Assembly: GCF_044458865.1 (NCBI RefSeq)
Contig: NZ_JBITIH010000003.1
Span: 186,001-250,000, forward strand
Direction of reading: 5' to 3'
Length of the DNA stretch: 64,000 nt
Source: Micromonospora_G sp044458865
GTDB lineage: Bacteria > Actinomycetota > Actinomycetes > Mycobacteriales > Micromonosporaceae
The position numbers and the translations under genes were made by a program. Under the pieces are notes generated by a model. That model saw nothing but the letters and a program-made list of their open reading frames with translations, had not been told where the DNA came from and searched no databases. This document shows positions 16,807 to 26,402 of the stretch, piece by piece. Numbering within the stretch: the stretch's first letter is position 1; each line of letters starts with the position of its first letter.

Positions 16807-18075
16807 CTAGACCAGTTCGGCGGCGAGAGCCTGCTCGACCCGTACCGCTTCCCGGGCCTCGGCCTTGGCGATCGGACCCGAGCGTGGCGCCGCGACCCCG
16901 GCCGCGACGGCCACCGCCGCCCCGGCGAACAGGAACGCCCACGGCACGCCCACCTGGTCCACGATGAGCCCGGCGATCGCGCCGCCGGCCGCGCTCGCGG
17001 CCACCGACACGGTCACCAGCCAGGTGTACGCCTCATTGAGCATGCTGCCCGGCGAGATCCGCCCGACCATGGTGTTCTCCAGGGTGAGCGCGGGCGCGAT
17101 GGTCGCCCCGCCAATCACCAACGCGACACCGAGCGCCACCGGGTGCGGCATCAGCGCGAAGAGGACGAAGCTGGCCGCGACCGCGGTGAGCAGCCCGGCG
17201 AACTGACGGGTCATGTTCGGCGCGGCGGCCCGGGTGCCGAACCAGATGCCACCGACGGCACTGCCGACCCCCCAGACGGCGAGCAGCATGCCGGCGACGC
17301 TCTCCGCGTCGCCGGAGACGTGCGTCGAGGCGTACGCCGGGATGGCCACCCCGGCCGCGCCGAACGCGACGCCGAGGCCGGCCGCGCAGAGCAGCAGGGC
17401 GGTGAACCCGCCCGACCGCAGCGGCCCGAGGCCGGTGGCGTGTGCGGTGGTGGGATGAGGTCGCCAGCCCCGCATGACCCGGCCGAGCGCGACCGCGAGG
17501 GTACCGACGAGGGTCACCACCGCCGCGCCGAGCAGTGCGGCGGTGGCGTCGGCCAGGAGTACGAAGAGTGCGACCAGCAGTGGGCCGAGGATGAACACCA
17601 CCTCGAACAGGGACGTCTCGGCGGCGAGCGCGGTGTTGCGCAGCCCGTACCGGCCGGATCCGGGTTCGGTGAGGTCGTTCCAGGCACCTCGGATGGCGGC
17701 GGTCAGCGGTGGGTACGTCGCCCCGGCGACGGCCGACATGAGGTAGATCAGGGTGAGTGTCTCTGCCCCGCCGCGAGTGGCGAGTACCAGTCCCACCAGC
17801 GCGAGTGGGTGCGCGACGGCGGTGACCACGAGGACGGGAGTCGGCCCGATCCGGTCGGCGATCCGGCCGGCGACCGGGCTGAGCGTGGCGCCGGCGAGGG
17901 CGTACGCCGCCCCGGCCGCGGCGGCGAGGGCGTACCGGCCGGTGACCTGCTCGACGACGAGGAGCAGCGCCAACGGGGTCATGCCGATGCCGAGCCGCCC
18001 GATGATCCCGGTGACCAGCAGCATCGGCGCACCCGGGATTCGCCAGACCCCCAGATATTGACGCAGCGCGGTCAC
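16807..18075 (-). CDS. MFS transporter
   Basis: A 422-residue polytopic protein with about twelve hydrophobic segments. The motif A region reads GRIADRIGPTPVL after the second helix, typical of drug-type major facilitator exporters. The substrate cannot be told. The GTG start (MTALRQYLGVWRIPGAPMLL) has a strong GAGGAGG site 7 bases upstream; the frame open to 18105 has none as good. The N-terminal LRQYLGVWR pattern is common among actinobacterial MFS proteins. Confidence 0.88.
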   Translation of the reverse strand: MTALRQYLGVWRIPGAPMLLVTGIIGRLGIGMTPLALLLVVEQVTGRYALAAAAGAAYALAGATLSPVAGRIADRIGPTPVLVVTAVAHPLALVGLVLATRGGAETLTLIYLMSAVAGATYPPLTAAIRGAWNDLTEPGSGRYGLRNTALAAETSLFEVVFILGPLLVALFVLLADATAALLGAAVVTLVGTLAVALGRVMRGWRPHPTTAHATGLGPLRSGGFTALLLCAAGLGVAFGAAGVAIPAYASTHVSGDAESVAGMLLAVWGVGSAVGGIWFGTRAAAPNMTRQFAGLLTAVAASFVLFALMPHPVALGVALVIGGATIAPALTLENTMVGRISPGSMLNEAYTWLVTVSVAASAAGGAIAGLIVDQVGVPWAFLFAGAAVAVAAGVAAPRSGPIAKAEAREAVRVEQALAAELV

Positions 18076-18235
18076 GGCTGGACCTCCTCGTTCATGAGAT
18101 GTCATGCGCCCGGACCTCGGCGGTAACCAAGATGTGTAACGAGCGGAAGACCTCTCGACCCTAACGTCACGGACCGCCCGGATGAAACGACTTAGCCCCG
18201 CCCCGGCCCTCGCGTCAGCCCGGCACGCAGACGCG

Positions 18236-18269
18236 GATCGGCGGGACCCCGATGGGGGTCCCGCCGATC
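18236..18269 (-). terminator. Terminator after htpX
   Basis: A 15-bp perfect stem (GATCGGCGGGACCCC and its complement) with a 4-base loop lies 27 bases past the htpX stop. Confidence 0.85.
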
Positions 18270-18296
18270 TCCTCGTGAGTACGGGTGGCTACGCGG

Positions 18297-19178
18297 TCAG
18301 CGCTGGAACTGCACCGGACCCGAGTTCGCGGCCATCTGCTCCAGCCGGCGTACCCGCTCCTGCATCGGCGGGTGGGTGGAGAAGAGCCCGGCCAGGCCGC
18401 CGCCCCGGAACGGGTTGGCGATCATCAGGTGGGCGGTGGAGGTGAGCCGGTTGTCGGCCGGCAGCGGGAGCGCCCGCGTACCCTCGTGGATCTTCCGCAG
18501 TGCGCTGGCCAGGGCCAGCGGGTCGCGGGAGAGGGTGGCTCCGGAAGCGTCCGCCTGGTACTCCCGGTTCCGGCTGATCGCGAGCTGGATCACACTCGCC
18601 GCGATCGGGCCGAGGATGAGCATGACCAGCAGGACCGCCGGGTTGGGTCCGTCTTCGTCGTCCCCGCCGCCCAGAGGGATGAACCAGGCGAAGTACGACA
18701 ACATAGTGATGATGCCGGCGAGGCCCGCCGCGACGCTGGAGATGAGAATGTCGCGGTTGTAGACGTGGGACAACTCGTGTCCGATCACCCCACGAAGCTC
18801 GCGGTAGTCGAGGATCTGCGTGATGCCCTGCGTCACCGCGACCGCCGCATGCTGCGGGTTACGTCCGGTCGCGAACGCGTTCGGCTGCATCGTCGGGCTG
18901 ACGTACAGGCGGGGCATCGGCTGCCCGGCAGAGCTGGAGAGCTCCCGGACCATCTGGTACAGCGCGGGGAATTCCGCCTCGCTGACCGGTCTCGCCCGCA
19001 TCGAGCGGAGCGCGAGCTTGTCCGACCAGAAGTACGTGGCCGCGTTCATACCCAGCGAGACCAGTACGGCGACGACCAGTCCCCCACTGCCGCCCAGTGC
19101 GTAACCGACGCCCAGGATCAGCGCGGTGAGCAGGCCGAGCAGGGCGGCCGTCTTCAGACCGTTGCGGTGGCTGTGCAC
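18297..19178 (-). CDS. htpX: Membrane zinc metalloprotease HtpX
   Basis: HtpX degrades misfolded membrane proteins. The 293-residue product has two N-terminal membrane helices, the zinc motif HELSH (134-138) in VIGHELSHVYNRD, two further hydrophobic segments (about 150-205), and the conserved NREYQADASGA that supplies the third ligand Glu. FSTHPPMQERVRRLE near the end is typical. The GTG start has AAGGAG 5 bases upstream. Confidence 0.95.
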   Translation of the reverse strand: MHSHRNGLKTAALLGLLTALILGVGYALGGSGGLVVAVLVSLGMNAATYFWSDKLALRSMRARPVSEAEFPALYQMVRELSSSAGQPMPRLYVSPTMQPNAFATGRNPQHAAVAVTQGITQILDYRELRGVIGHELSHVYNRDILISSVAAGLAGIITMLSYFAWFIPLGGGDDEDGPNPAVLLVMLILGPIAASVIQLAISRNREYQADASGATLSRDPLALASALRKIHEGTRALPLPADNRLTSTAHLMIANPFRGGGLAGLFSTHPPMQERVRRLEQMAANSGPVQFQR

Positions 19179-19316
19179 TATCACTCCTTCGGTGCGCGGT
19201 TCTCGTGAAACCGCTGACCGTTCCAACAACCCGATACCCAGCAACAATCCCCATATAGCTGAGAGTTGCCTGTAAGAGCTGTTGGCGGAGCACGACGGAG
19301 GTCGGCGCGGGCCCGG

Positions 19317-20846
19317 CTACCAGCCGCCGGCGGCGGCGTCCAGCACGAACTGCGGGGCGAAGCCGAGGACGAGGGCCAGTACGGTGGCGACGGCGAGGGC
19401 AGCCGCCAGCGGCCAGGGCGTACGCCCCCCGGCGGGCGATTCGACCGGTTCGGGGTCGGCGTACAGCGTCGCCGCGACCCGGACGTAGTAGGCGAGTCCG
19501 ATCACCGCGTTCACCGCGACGACGAGGGCCAGCCAGTCGGAGTCGCCGAAGAGCAGTGACCGGACGACGGTGACCTTGGCGAAGAGGCCGGCCAGGCCAG
19601 GCGGCAGTCCGGCGAGCCCGACCAGCGCGAGCGCCAGCACGGCACCGACCGCCAGCCGCCGCCGGGCGGCCCCCCGGTAGTCCCCGATCTCCCCGCCGTC
19701 GCCGTGCCCGGACCGCAGCGCGATGACCGCGCCGAACGCGGCCAACTCCAGCACCACGAAGAAGACGGTGTAAGCCAACGCGGCGGTGAGCGCCGTGCCG
19801 TACGCCCCGGTGTCGCGCCCACCGGGCAGCGCCAGCGCGCCGAGCGGGGCGAGGACGTAGCCGGCCTGGGCCACCGACGACCAGGCCAACAGCCTGATCA
19901 TGCGGGTCTGCCGGAGCGCGACCAGGTTGCCGACGGTCATCGTGAGCACCGCGAGCGCGGCCAGCACCGGCCCGGTCACCGAGGCGGGCAGCACGGCGTC
20001 GGGCAGCGAGCCATCCACCACCGCTCCGGCCACCGGCGCGGCGATCCCGGTCACCGCGAGCAGCGCCACCACCCCGCCGAGCTTCGAGGCGGTGGAGAGG
20101 TACGCGGCGACCGGCAACGGGGCGCCGTCGTACGTGGCCGGCGCCCAGGCGTGGAACGGCACCGCCGCGACCTTGAAGGCCAACCCGAGCACCACCAGCG
20201 CCACCGCGGCCGAGGTGAGCGGGATGTCCAGCAGTCCCGGATCGGTGGCGAACGCGGTGGCGAGCAGGCGGAAGTGCAGTGCGCCGGTCACCGCGTACAG
20301 CAGCGCGGCACCGAGTAGGGAGACCGCGGTCGCCACCACACTGACCACGAAGAAGGTGACCGCCGCCTCGGCCCCGGCGACGCTGCGCCGACGGAGCCCG
20401 ACCAGCACGTACAGCGGCAGCGTCAGCGTCTCCAGCGCCACGATCAGGGTGATCAGGTCGCCGGCCCCGGCGAGCACCACACCACCGGTCATCGAGCAGG
20501 CGAGCAGGAAGCAGTACTCCCCCGCCGGCACCTCCCCGGCCCGCAGCAATGATGTCGAGAGGGCCAACACCCCGAGGGTGAGCAGGGCGAACAGGGCGCC
20601 GATCAGGGCGGTTCGGCCATTGGCCAGGTAGGAACAGGCGTCGCCGACGCAGAAGGTCCGCCGGTCGTCGCCGGCCCCGACCACCAGCGCCCCCACGGCG
20701 GTGACGACCGCACCGGCCGCGAAAACGGCCATGGTCGCGCCGCGCCGGGCCACCACCAGGTCGGCCAGGAGCACCAGTACGGCGGTCCCCGCCGCCAGGT
20801 ACGCCGGCAACAGGGCGACGTTGTCCACGCTCTGGGTCAGGTTCAT
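19317..20846 (-). CDS. nuoN: NADH-quinone oxidoreductase-like subunit N
   Basis: NuoN is one of three antiporter-like membrane subunits of complex I. The 509-residue product has about fourteen hydrophobic segments, a lysine in AFKVAAVPFHAWAPATYDGA, and the conserved LLAWSSVAQAGY that follows. The ATG overlaps the nuoM stop (ATGA). It is the last gene of the cluster. The same frame stays open far upstream through nuoM, but only by base composition. Confidence 0.93.
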   Translation of the reverse strand: MNLTQSVDNVALLPAYLAAGTAVLVLLADLVVARRGATMAVFAAGAVVTAVGALVVGAGDDRRTFCVGDACSYLANGRTALIGALFALLTLGVLALSTSLLRAGEVPAGEYCFLLACSMTGGVVLAGAGDLITLIVALETLTLPLYVLVGLRRRSVAGAEAAVTFFVVSVVATAVSLLGAALLYAVTGALHFRLLATAFATDPGLLDIPLTSAAVALVVLGLAFKVAAVPFHAWAPATYDGAPLPVAAYLSTASKLGGVVALLAVTGIAAPVAGAVVDGSLPDAVLPASVTGPVLAALAVLTMTVGNLVALRQTRMIRLLAWSSVAQAGYVLAPLGALALPGGRDTGAYGTALTAALAYTVFFVVLELAAFGAVIALRSGHGDGGEIGDYRGAARRRLAVGAVLALALVGLAGLPPGLAGLFAKVTVVRSLLFGDSDWLALVVAVNAVIGLAYYVRVAATLYADPEPVESPAGGRTPWPLAAALAVATVLALVLGFAPQFVLDAAAGGW

Positions 20847-22366
20847 GAGATCGCCTCGATCAGGGCCTTCACCGGCTCGTCGGCCACGTCGAGCGCGATC
20901 GGCGGCAACAGTCCGATGGCGAGGGTGAGCACCACCAGCGGGGCCCAGATGGCCTGCTCGACGGCGTACCCGCCGGGTGTGAAACGGGACACCGCGGGGG
21001 TCGCCGGCCCGTGGCTGATCCGGCGCAGCATCCGCAGGAAGTACGCGGCGGTGAGTGCCCCGCCGAAGGCGGCGATTACGCCGAGCGTGGTCCAGATCGG
21101 TCCACCGAGGCGCAGCGCGGCGACGATCGCGAACGCCTCGCCCCAGAAGCCGGCGAGGCCGGGGAGGCCGAGCGAGGCGACGGCGGCGAAGCCGAGCACC
21201 CCGGCGAGTCGGGGCGCGGTCTCCCGCAGCCCGCCCAACTCTGCCAACTCGCCCGTGTGGGCCCGGTCCTTGATCGCACCGGCGACGAAGAAGAGCAGGC
21301 TGGTGATGACCCCGTGGGCGATGTTGCCGATCAGCGCGGCCTGGATGCCGGTGGTGGTCACGGTGGCGATGCCCAGCACCACGAAGCCCATGTGGCCGAC
21401 GCTTGAGTACGCGATCAGTCGCTTCAGTTCGGTCTGCGCGAGGCAGACCAGGGAACCGACGATGATCGCCGCGACGGCGAGCACAGCAAGCACCGGGGCG
21501 GCCCAGCGGGCACCTTCCGGGGCGACCCCGACCCCGATCCGGATCAGGCCGTACGTGCCCATCTTCAGCAGCACCCCGGCCAGGATGACGCTGCCGACGG
21601 TCGGCGCCTGCCCGTGCGCGTCCGGCAACCAGCTGTGCAGCGGCCAGAGTGGACTCTTCACCGCGAAGGCGAGCGCGAACAGGGTGAACGCCACCAGTTG
21701 GGTGGTCCGGGTCAGTTCGCCGCCACCGGTCAACGCGACCACGTCGGCGGTGCCGGTCGCGCTGACCACGACGAAGACGCCGACCAGCAGCAGAACCGAA
21801 CCGAAGAGCGTGTAGAGGGCGAACTTCCGGGCGGCGTGCCGCCTGCGTTCCCCGCCCCAGACGGCGATCACCGCGTACATCGGGAGGAGGACGACCTCGA
21901 AGAAGACGAAGAACAGCACCAGGTCGAGGGCGAGGAAGGTGCCGAGGATGCCGACCTCGATGACCAGCAGCAGGGCGGCGAGGGCGCGACCTCGGCCGGG
22001 TTCCGGGGCACGCCACCAGGTGTACGCGCAGCAGAGCAGGGTGAGCAGGGTGGTCAGGACGACCAGCGGGTAGGAGAGCCCGTCGACACCGAGATGGAAC
22101 CGCAGGTCCAGTCCGGGCACCCAGGGCAGGTCCAGTTCGTGCCAGGGGTGCACGCCCGGCGGCCCCTGCTCCGGCACCTGGTGGACGAAGCCGCCCCCGC
22201 CGACACCGAAGTAAAGCAGCACGCTGACCACCAGCGTCGCGGCGGCGAAGCCGGTGGCGACCGCACGGGCCGCCCGGTCCGCCCGCTCGGGCAGCACCGC
22301 GACGAGCACCGCGCCGAGCGCCGGCAGGCCGAGCGTGGCGACAAGTCCCACCTGTCCGGCGGTCAT
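20843..22366 (-). CDS. nuoM: NADH-quinone oxidoreductase-like subunit M
   Basis: A proton-pumping antiporter-like subunit of 507 residues. The conserved helix-7 region KSPLWPLHSWLPDAHGQAPT is clear, followed by LKRLIAYSSVGHMGFV; a conserved Glu occurs in FFEVVLLPMYAVIAVWGG. Start and stop overlap neighbours by four bases (ATGA), so L-M-N are translationally coupled. Confidence 0.95.
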   Translation of the reverse strand: MTAGQVGLVATLGLPALGAVLVAVLPERADRAARAVATGFAAATLVVSVLLYFGVGGGGFVHQVPEQGPPGVHPWHELDLPWVPGLDLRFHLGVDGLSYPLVVLTTLLTLLCCAYTWWRAPEPGRGRALAALLLVIEVGILGTFLALDLVLFFVFFEVVLLPMYAVIAVWGGERRRHAARKFALYTLFGSVLLLVGVFVVVSATGTADVVALTGGGELTRTTQLVAFTLFALAFAVKSPLWPLHSWLPDAHGQAPTVGSVILAGVLLKMGTYGLIRIGVGVAPEGARWAAPVLAVLAVAAIIVGSLVCLAQTELKRLIAYSSVGHMGFVVLGIATVTTTGIQAALIGNIAHGVITSLLFFVAGAIKDRAHTGELAELGGLRETAPRLAGVLGFAAVASLGLPGLAGFWGEAFAIVAALRLGGPIWTTLGVIAAFGGALTAAYFLRMLRRISHGPATPAVSRFTPGGYAVEQAIWAPLVVLTLAIGLLPPIALDVADEPVKALIEAIS

Positions 22367-24294
22367 CCGCTGACTCCGATCAGCACGGCGGCGAGCCCGA
22401 TCAGCAACGCACCGGCGAGTACGGCGGTCGCCGCCCGGGGCAGGCCGGCCCGGTGCACCGCGCCGATCCGGTCACCGAGCGCCCCGCCACCCTGCCCTAT
22501 CCCCTCGACGGCACCGTCGACGAGCACCTCGTCACCGCGCCGGGCGAGTCGGGCCAGCGCCACCACCGGTCGTACGACCAGGGTGTGCTGGACCTCGTCG
22601 AGCCAGAACGCGCGGTCGAACGCCGGCCGCAGCGGACCCAGCGCCAACGCCGGATCGGTGGCCGGTTCGCGCCGCCAGCGCCACCAGGCCAGCCCGGCAC
22701 CGATCAAGAGCAGCGCCACCGGGTAGACCAGTTGCGGACCGAAGTGGATCAGCTCCTCGTCGAGCGGCAGCAGGTTCGGCGGATGTTCGGTGATGCCCGG
22801 TGGGCGGAGCCAACCGGCGAACGGCCCGGCGAACGCGACCGCCCCGAACAGGGCACTCGGCACCGCCAGCACCAGCACCGGCCAGCGCAGCAGCGCCGGC
22901 GGGTCGTGCGGCGCGGCACTGCCCCGGTACGTGCCGAGGAAGGCACGCAGGAGCAGGCGGGCGGCGTACCAGGCGGTGACGGCGACCCCGATCAGGCCGG
23001 CGATCCAGACCAGCCAGCCCACCGGTGCGCCGGCCGGGCCGACCCCGTCGAGGGCTGCCCGCTCGGCGACCGCGAGGATGCCGTCCTTGCTCCAGAAACC
23101 GGCCAAGGGCGGCACCCCGGCCAACGCGCCGAGACCGATCACCGTGCACCAGAAGGTGACCGGCATCCGCTGCCGCAGCCCGCCCATCGCCGCCATCGAG
23201 TTGGTGCCGGTGGCGTGGATGACGGCGCCGGCGGCGAGGAAGAGCAGTGCCTTGAAGGCGGCGTGGCTGAGCAGGTGGAACAGGGCGGCGGCGGGCGAGC
23301 CGACGGCGAGCGCCCCGGCCATGTAGCCGATCTGGGAGACCGTGGACCAGGCCAGCACCCGTTTGATGTCGTCCTGCGCGGTCGCCGCGAGGGCGCCGAG
23401 GAGCAGGGTCACCGCGGCCATCACCCCGAGCACGGTCAGCGCCGCCGGAGACCGGACGAAGAGCGGGTAGAGCCGGGTCACCGCGTAGATCCCGGCCGCG
23501 ACCATGGTGGCGGCGTGGATCAACGCCGAGATCGGGGTCGGGCCGGCCATCGCGTCCGGGAGCCAGGTGTGCAGCGGGAACTGGGCGCTCTTGCCGGCCA
23601 CCCCGGCGAGCAGGAGCAGGCAGGCGGCGGTGAGCGTGGTCGGGTGGAAGTCGTGCGCGAGGACGTCGGTGATCTGGAAGCTGCCGGCGGTGAAACCGAG
23701 CACCGCGATGCCGAGCAGGAAACCGACGTCACCGACCCGGGTGACCAGGAACGCCTTCACCGCAGCGGCCGGCGCCTCGGGCAGCCGGCGGTCATGGGCG
23801 ATCAGGAGGTAGGAGCAGATGCCCATCACCTCCCAACCGACCAGCAGGAGGAGCAGGTCACCGGAGACGACCACCAGCAGCATCGCGGCAGTGAAGAGAC
23901 TGATCTGGGCGGCATAGGGGGCGTACCGGTCGTCGTCGGCGAGGTAGCCGACCGAGTAGACCTGCACCGCCAACGCCACCACTGCCACGGCGATCGCGAC
24001 CAGGGCGGCGGTCGGGTCGAGGCGTACCCCCGCGAACACCTCCAGGCCACCGAACTCGACCCAGAGCGCGGAGCCCTCGGCGGCGCGGCCGTCCAGGGTG
24101 ACGAGCAGCAGCGCCGCCACGACGAGAGTCGCGGCGGCGCCCGCGATGCCGAGAGCGGCGGCGCGGGCCCGGGCCCGCTGTGGCAGCAGGAGACCGACCA
24201 GGGCGACCCCGAACGGTACGGCCGGCAGCAGCCAGCCGAGCACGATCGCGACGGTCTTCGCCGTGCCGTCCCATGCCATGATCGGGGCGCTCAT
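22363..24294 (-). CDS. nuoL: NADH-quinone oxidoreductase-like subunit L
   Basis: The distal proton-pumping subunit, 643 residues with about sixteen membrane segments and the long lateral helix region near the C-terminus. Conserved stretches include LVGWEVMGICSYLLIAHDRR, KSAQFPLHTWLPDAMAGPTP and IKRVLAWSTVSQIGYM. It overlaps nuoK by four bases. The start MSAPIMAWDG lies at that overlap; the second Met is possible. Confidence 0.95.
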   Translation of the reverse strand: MSAPIMAWDGTAKTVAIVLGWLLPAVPFGVALVGLLLPQRARARAAALGIAGAAATLVVAALLLVTLDGRAAEGSALWVEFGGLEVFAGVRLDPTAALVAIAVAVVALAVQVYSVGYLADDDRYAPYAAQISLFTAAMLLVVVSGDLLLLLVGWEVMGICSYLLIAHDRRLPEAPAAAVKAFLVTRVGDVGFLLGIAVLGFTAGSFQITDVLAHDFHPTTLTAACLLLLAGVAGKSAQFPLHTWLPDAMAGPTPISALIHAATMVAAGIYAVTRLYPLFVRSPAALTVLGVMAAVTLLLGALAATAQDDIKRVLAWSTVSQIGYMAGALAVGSPAAALFHLLSHAAFKALLFLAAGAVIHATGTNSMAAMGGLRQRMPVTFWCTVIGLGALAGVPPLAGFWSKDGILAVAERAALDGVGPAGAPVGWLVWIAGLIGVAVTAWYAARLLLRAFLGTYRGSAAPHDPPALLRWPVLVLAVPSALFGAVAFAGPFAGWLRPPGITEHPPNLLPLDEELIHFGPQLVYPVALLLIGAGLAWWRWRREPATDPALALGPLRPAFDRAFWLDEVQHTLVVRPVVALARLARRGDEVLVDGAVEGIGQGGGALGDRIGAVHRAGLPRAATAVLAGALLIGLAAVLIGVSG

Positions 24295-24677
24295 CGTGGT
24301 CCCGTCCCGGAGCTGGCCGGCCCGGTGACCCCGGTCGGCTCGACGGCCGGTTCGGGGCCGGCGTCCGGCGGATGTTCGTGCAGGCGTACCTCGTCCAGCG
24401 CGACACTGCCGCGCAGCCGGTAGAGCTGGAGCACGATGGCGAGACCGACCCCCACCTCGGCGGCGGCGATCACGATGACGAAGAGCGCGAAGACCTGCCC
24501 GCCGTGGGGCAGCGCCGCGCGGGTGGTGCTGTCAGCCGTGATCAACAGCAGGTTGACCGCGTTGAGCATCAGCTCGACCGCCATCAGCACCAGCACCGCG
24601 TTACGCCGCCGGAGTACGCCGTAGACGCCCAGGCCGAACAGGAGTGCCGCGGTGACGTACGGAATCACGGGTCTCAT
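24291..24677 (-). CDS. nuoK: NADH-quinone oxidoreductase-like subunit K
   Basis: A small three-helix membrane subunit. The 128-residue product carries both conserved glutamates of the proton path (AVELMLNAVNLLL and AAAEVGVGLAIVLQLYR). The last ~35 residues are a Pro/Glu-rich extension beyond the usual ~100-residue length. Its ATG shares a base with the nuoJ stop. Confidence 0.95.
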   Translation of the reverse strand: MRPVIPYVTAALLFGLGVYGVLRRRNAVLVLMAVELMLNAVNLLLITADSTTRAALPHGGQVFALFVIVIAAAEVGVGLAIVLQLYRLRGSVALDEVRLHEHPPDAGPEPAVEPTGVTGPASSGTGPR

Positions 24678-25177
24678 CAGCGCCGCCCCGGAAGCCGTAC
24701 GCTGATCGCGATCGCCCCCACCAGTGCACCGAGCAGAAGCACGGAGAGCACCTCGAACGGGAGCACCCAGCGGCCGAAGATCTCCGCGCCGAGCCGTTCG
24801 GCGGTGCCGGGTTCCGGCAACTCCACCCTGGACCAGCGGAAGGCGTCGATCAGCAGGACGGTCAGCCCCGCGCCGGTGCCGCCGCCGATCAGGGCGGCCG
24901 GCCAGCCCGGCCGGTCCAGATCGGTGGAAGCGCCGATCGGGGCCCGGGTGAGCATCACCGCGAAGAGCAGCAACACCACCACCGCGCCGACGTAGACCAG
25001 CACCTGCACCCAGGCGAGCAGTTCGGCGGTGAGCACCAGGTAGAGCCCGGCGATCGCGCCGAGGCAGACCACCAGGTACAGGCCGGCGCGAACCAGGTGG
25101 CGGGTGGTCACCACCAGCACACCGGAGCCGACCGCGACCGCGCCGAGGGCGAGCAGCAGCACGTCCGCGCCGGTCAC
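24677..25177 (-). CDS. nuoJ: NADH-quinone oxidoreductase-like subunit J
   Basis: A 166-residue membrane subunit with five hydrophobic segments. AWVQVLVYVGAVVVLLLFAV is the conserved third helix with its pi-bulge. The GTG start overlaps the nuoI stop (GTGA), which fixes the start; the longer open frame reads through nuoI out of phase. Confidence 0.93.
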   Translation of the reverse strand: MTGADVLLLALGAVAVGSGVLVVTTRHLVRAGLYLVVCLGAIAGLYLVLTAELLAWVQVLVYVGAVVVLLLFAVMLTRAPIGASTDLDRPGWPAALIGGGTGAGLTVLLIDAFRWSRVELPEPGTAERLGAEIFGRWVLPFEVLSVLLLGALVGAIAISVRLPGRR

Positions 25178-25758
25178 AGCGCCGCCGAGGTCGGTGGCGG
25201 ACCGCCGGGACGCGGCGGGCGTACCGGTGGGGTGGTCGCGGCGGCGCCCGGCGGTGTCGTGGCCTTGCGGGCGGCGGCGGTCTCCTCCTTCGCCGGCTCG
25301 CCGTTGCGGTCGTGCGCGGGCGGCGGCGGCACGGTCGCCATCCACTGCCCCAGGTGGTCCTTGTCGTGCAGCAGGTCGCGGAGGTCGTACTCGGCGTACT
25401 CGAACTCCGGGGACCAGTAGAGCGCGTCGAAGGGGCAGACCTCGATGCAGATCCCGCAGTACATGCAGAGCGAGAAGTCGATGTCGAACTTGTCCAGTAC
25501 GTTGCGCTGCCGGGGTCGGGCTGCTCCCGGAACCTGGACCTCTTCCTTGTGCGAGTCGATGTAGATGCACCAGTCCGGGCACTCGCGTGCGCAGAGCATG
25601 CAGACGGTGCAGTTCTCCTCGGCCAGGGCGATCACCCCGCGCGAGCGCGGCGGCAGCTCAGGCGCGACATCCGGGTACTGCTGGGTGTGCGAGTGGCCGA
25701 CCATCGTCTTGAGGGTGACCGCCAGTCCCTTCGCGAGACCCTCTCCGGGCACCTTCAT
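25174..25758 (-). CDS. nuoI: NADH-quinone oxidoreductase-like subunit I
   Basis: The two-cluster ferredoxin subunit. Two complete 4Fe-4S motifs are visible: CTVCMLCARECP and CMYCGICIEVCP. An N-terminal amphipathic helix (LAKGLAVTLKTMVG) docks it on the membrane arm. The C-terminal ~50 residues are Pro/Ala-rich and longer than usual. Start MKVPGEGLAK was chosen by family resemblance; the frame is open to 25827. A SnoaL-like gene, not nuoH, lies directly upstream. Confidence 0.93.
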   Translation of the reverse strand: MKVPGEGLAKGLAVTLKTMVGHSHTQQYPDVAPELPPRSRGVIALAEENCTVCMLCARECPDWCIYIDSHKEEVQVPGAARPRQRNVLDKFDIDFSLCMYCGICIEVCPFDALYWSPEFEYAEYDLRDLLHDKDHLGQWMATVPPPPAHDRNGEPAKEETAAARKATTPPGAAATTPPVRPPRPGGPPPTSAAL

Positions 25759-25860
25759 ACGACCGGCCCACTTCGCGCACTCATGCCGCCCATCCTGCAC
25801 TGTCGCCCGCCGGTACGCGACCACCACCCGGCACTTCGCGCCGTACCGGTGGTGGGGCCT

Positions 25861-25962
25861 GCCGATCAGGCGGCCGGTCCGCCGGCACCTGGGAGCCGAT
25901 CAGACCGCTGGTCCGCCGGCACCTGAGAGCCGATCAGACGGCTGGTCCGCCGGCACCTGGGA
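25861..25962. repeat. Three tandem copies of a 34-bp repeat
   Basis: Units start at 25861, 25895 and 25929 with period 34 (GCCGATCAG... ending GCACCTGGGA or GCACCTGAGA). Few bases differ between copies. The third unit encodes the C-terminus of the SnoaL-like protein; the other two are non-coding copies just past its stop. Confidence 0.9.
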
Positions 25963-26365
25963 GCGGCGGCAGCACCTCGACCCCGAGTTGCTGCAGGAGT
26001 TGGAACAGCTCGTTCACGCTCCACACGTCGATGATCTTGCCGGTGGGGTCGAACCGCAGGAACGTGGCACCCGAGTAGCTCACCACCTGCCCGGTCGGCG
26101 GCACCGCGCCGAACTGGCCACGCTGCGTGCCGGCGGCCCGCCAGTGCAGGGCGGCCCGTTCACCGGAGACGATCAGGTCCACGATCTTGTAGCGGAGGTC
26201 CGGAAAGGCCGACCGGCGTTCCCGGTGCCAGGCCAGCACCGCCTCCGGCCCGGAACCGCCGAGGCCAGGGCACTCCTCGGCGACCAACTCGTACGCCGTC
26301 TCCGCCCGGGAGTCGTGCCAGACGTCTGTCACGAACCGCCGTACCGCACCGTCAATGTCGACCAC
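25934..26365 (-). CDS. SnoaL-like / nuclear transport factor 2-fold protein
   Basis: A 143-residue protein of the SnoaL-like ester cyclase type: N-terminal helices, then FPDLRYKIVDLIVSGERAAL, GTQRGQFGAVPPTGQVVSYS and the strand GKIIDVWSVNELFQLLQQLG. Members act on polyketides or unknown small molecules, or have no enzymatic role. It interrupts the nuo order between nuoH and nuoI in the same direction, flanked by a palindromic element upstream and 34-bp repeats at its 3' end, so it may be a late insertion. Confidence 0.85.
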   Translation of the reverse strand: MVDIDGAVRRFVTDVWHDSRAETAYELVAEECPGLGGSGPEAVLAWHRERRSAFPDLRYKIVDLIVSGERAALHWRAAGTQRGQFGAVPPTGQVVSYSGATFLRFDPTGKIIDVWSVNELFQLLQQLGVEVLPPLPGAGGPAV

Positions 26366-26402
26366 GGTCGGTCAGCCTAGCCCTCGCACCGGCCCCGCCC
26401 AC

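Noticed and set aside
20847..22016. N-terminal extension of nuoN into nuoM
   Set aside because: Arg/Pro-rich translation; the ATG overlapping the nuoM stop is the proper start.
22453..24423. Long plus-strand frame opposite nuoL
   Set aside because: Arg/Gly/Gln/Glu-rich shadow of a definite membrane protein gene.
25861..25962. CRISPR or attachment-site repeats
   Set aside because: Repeats are directly abutting with no spacers and no integrase nearby.
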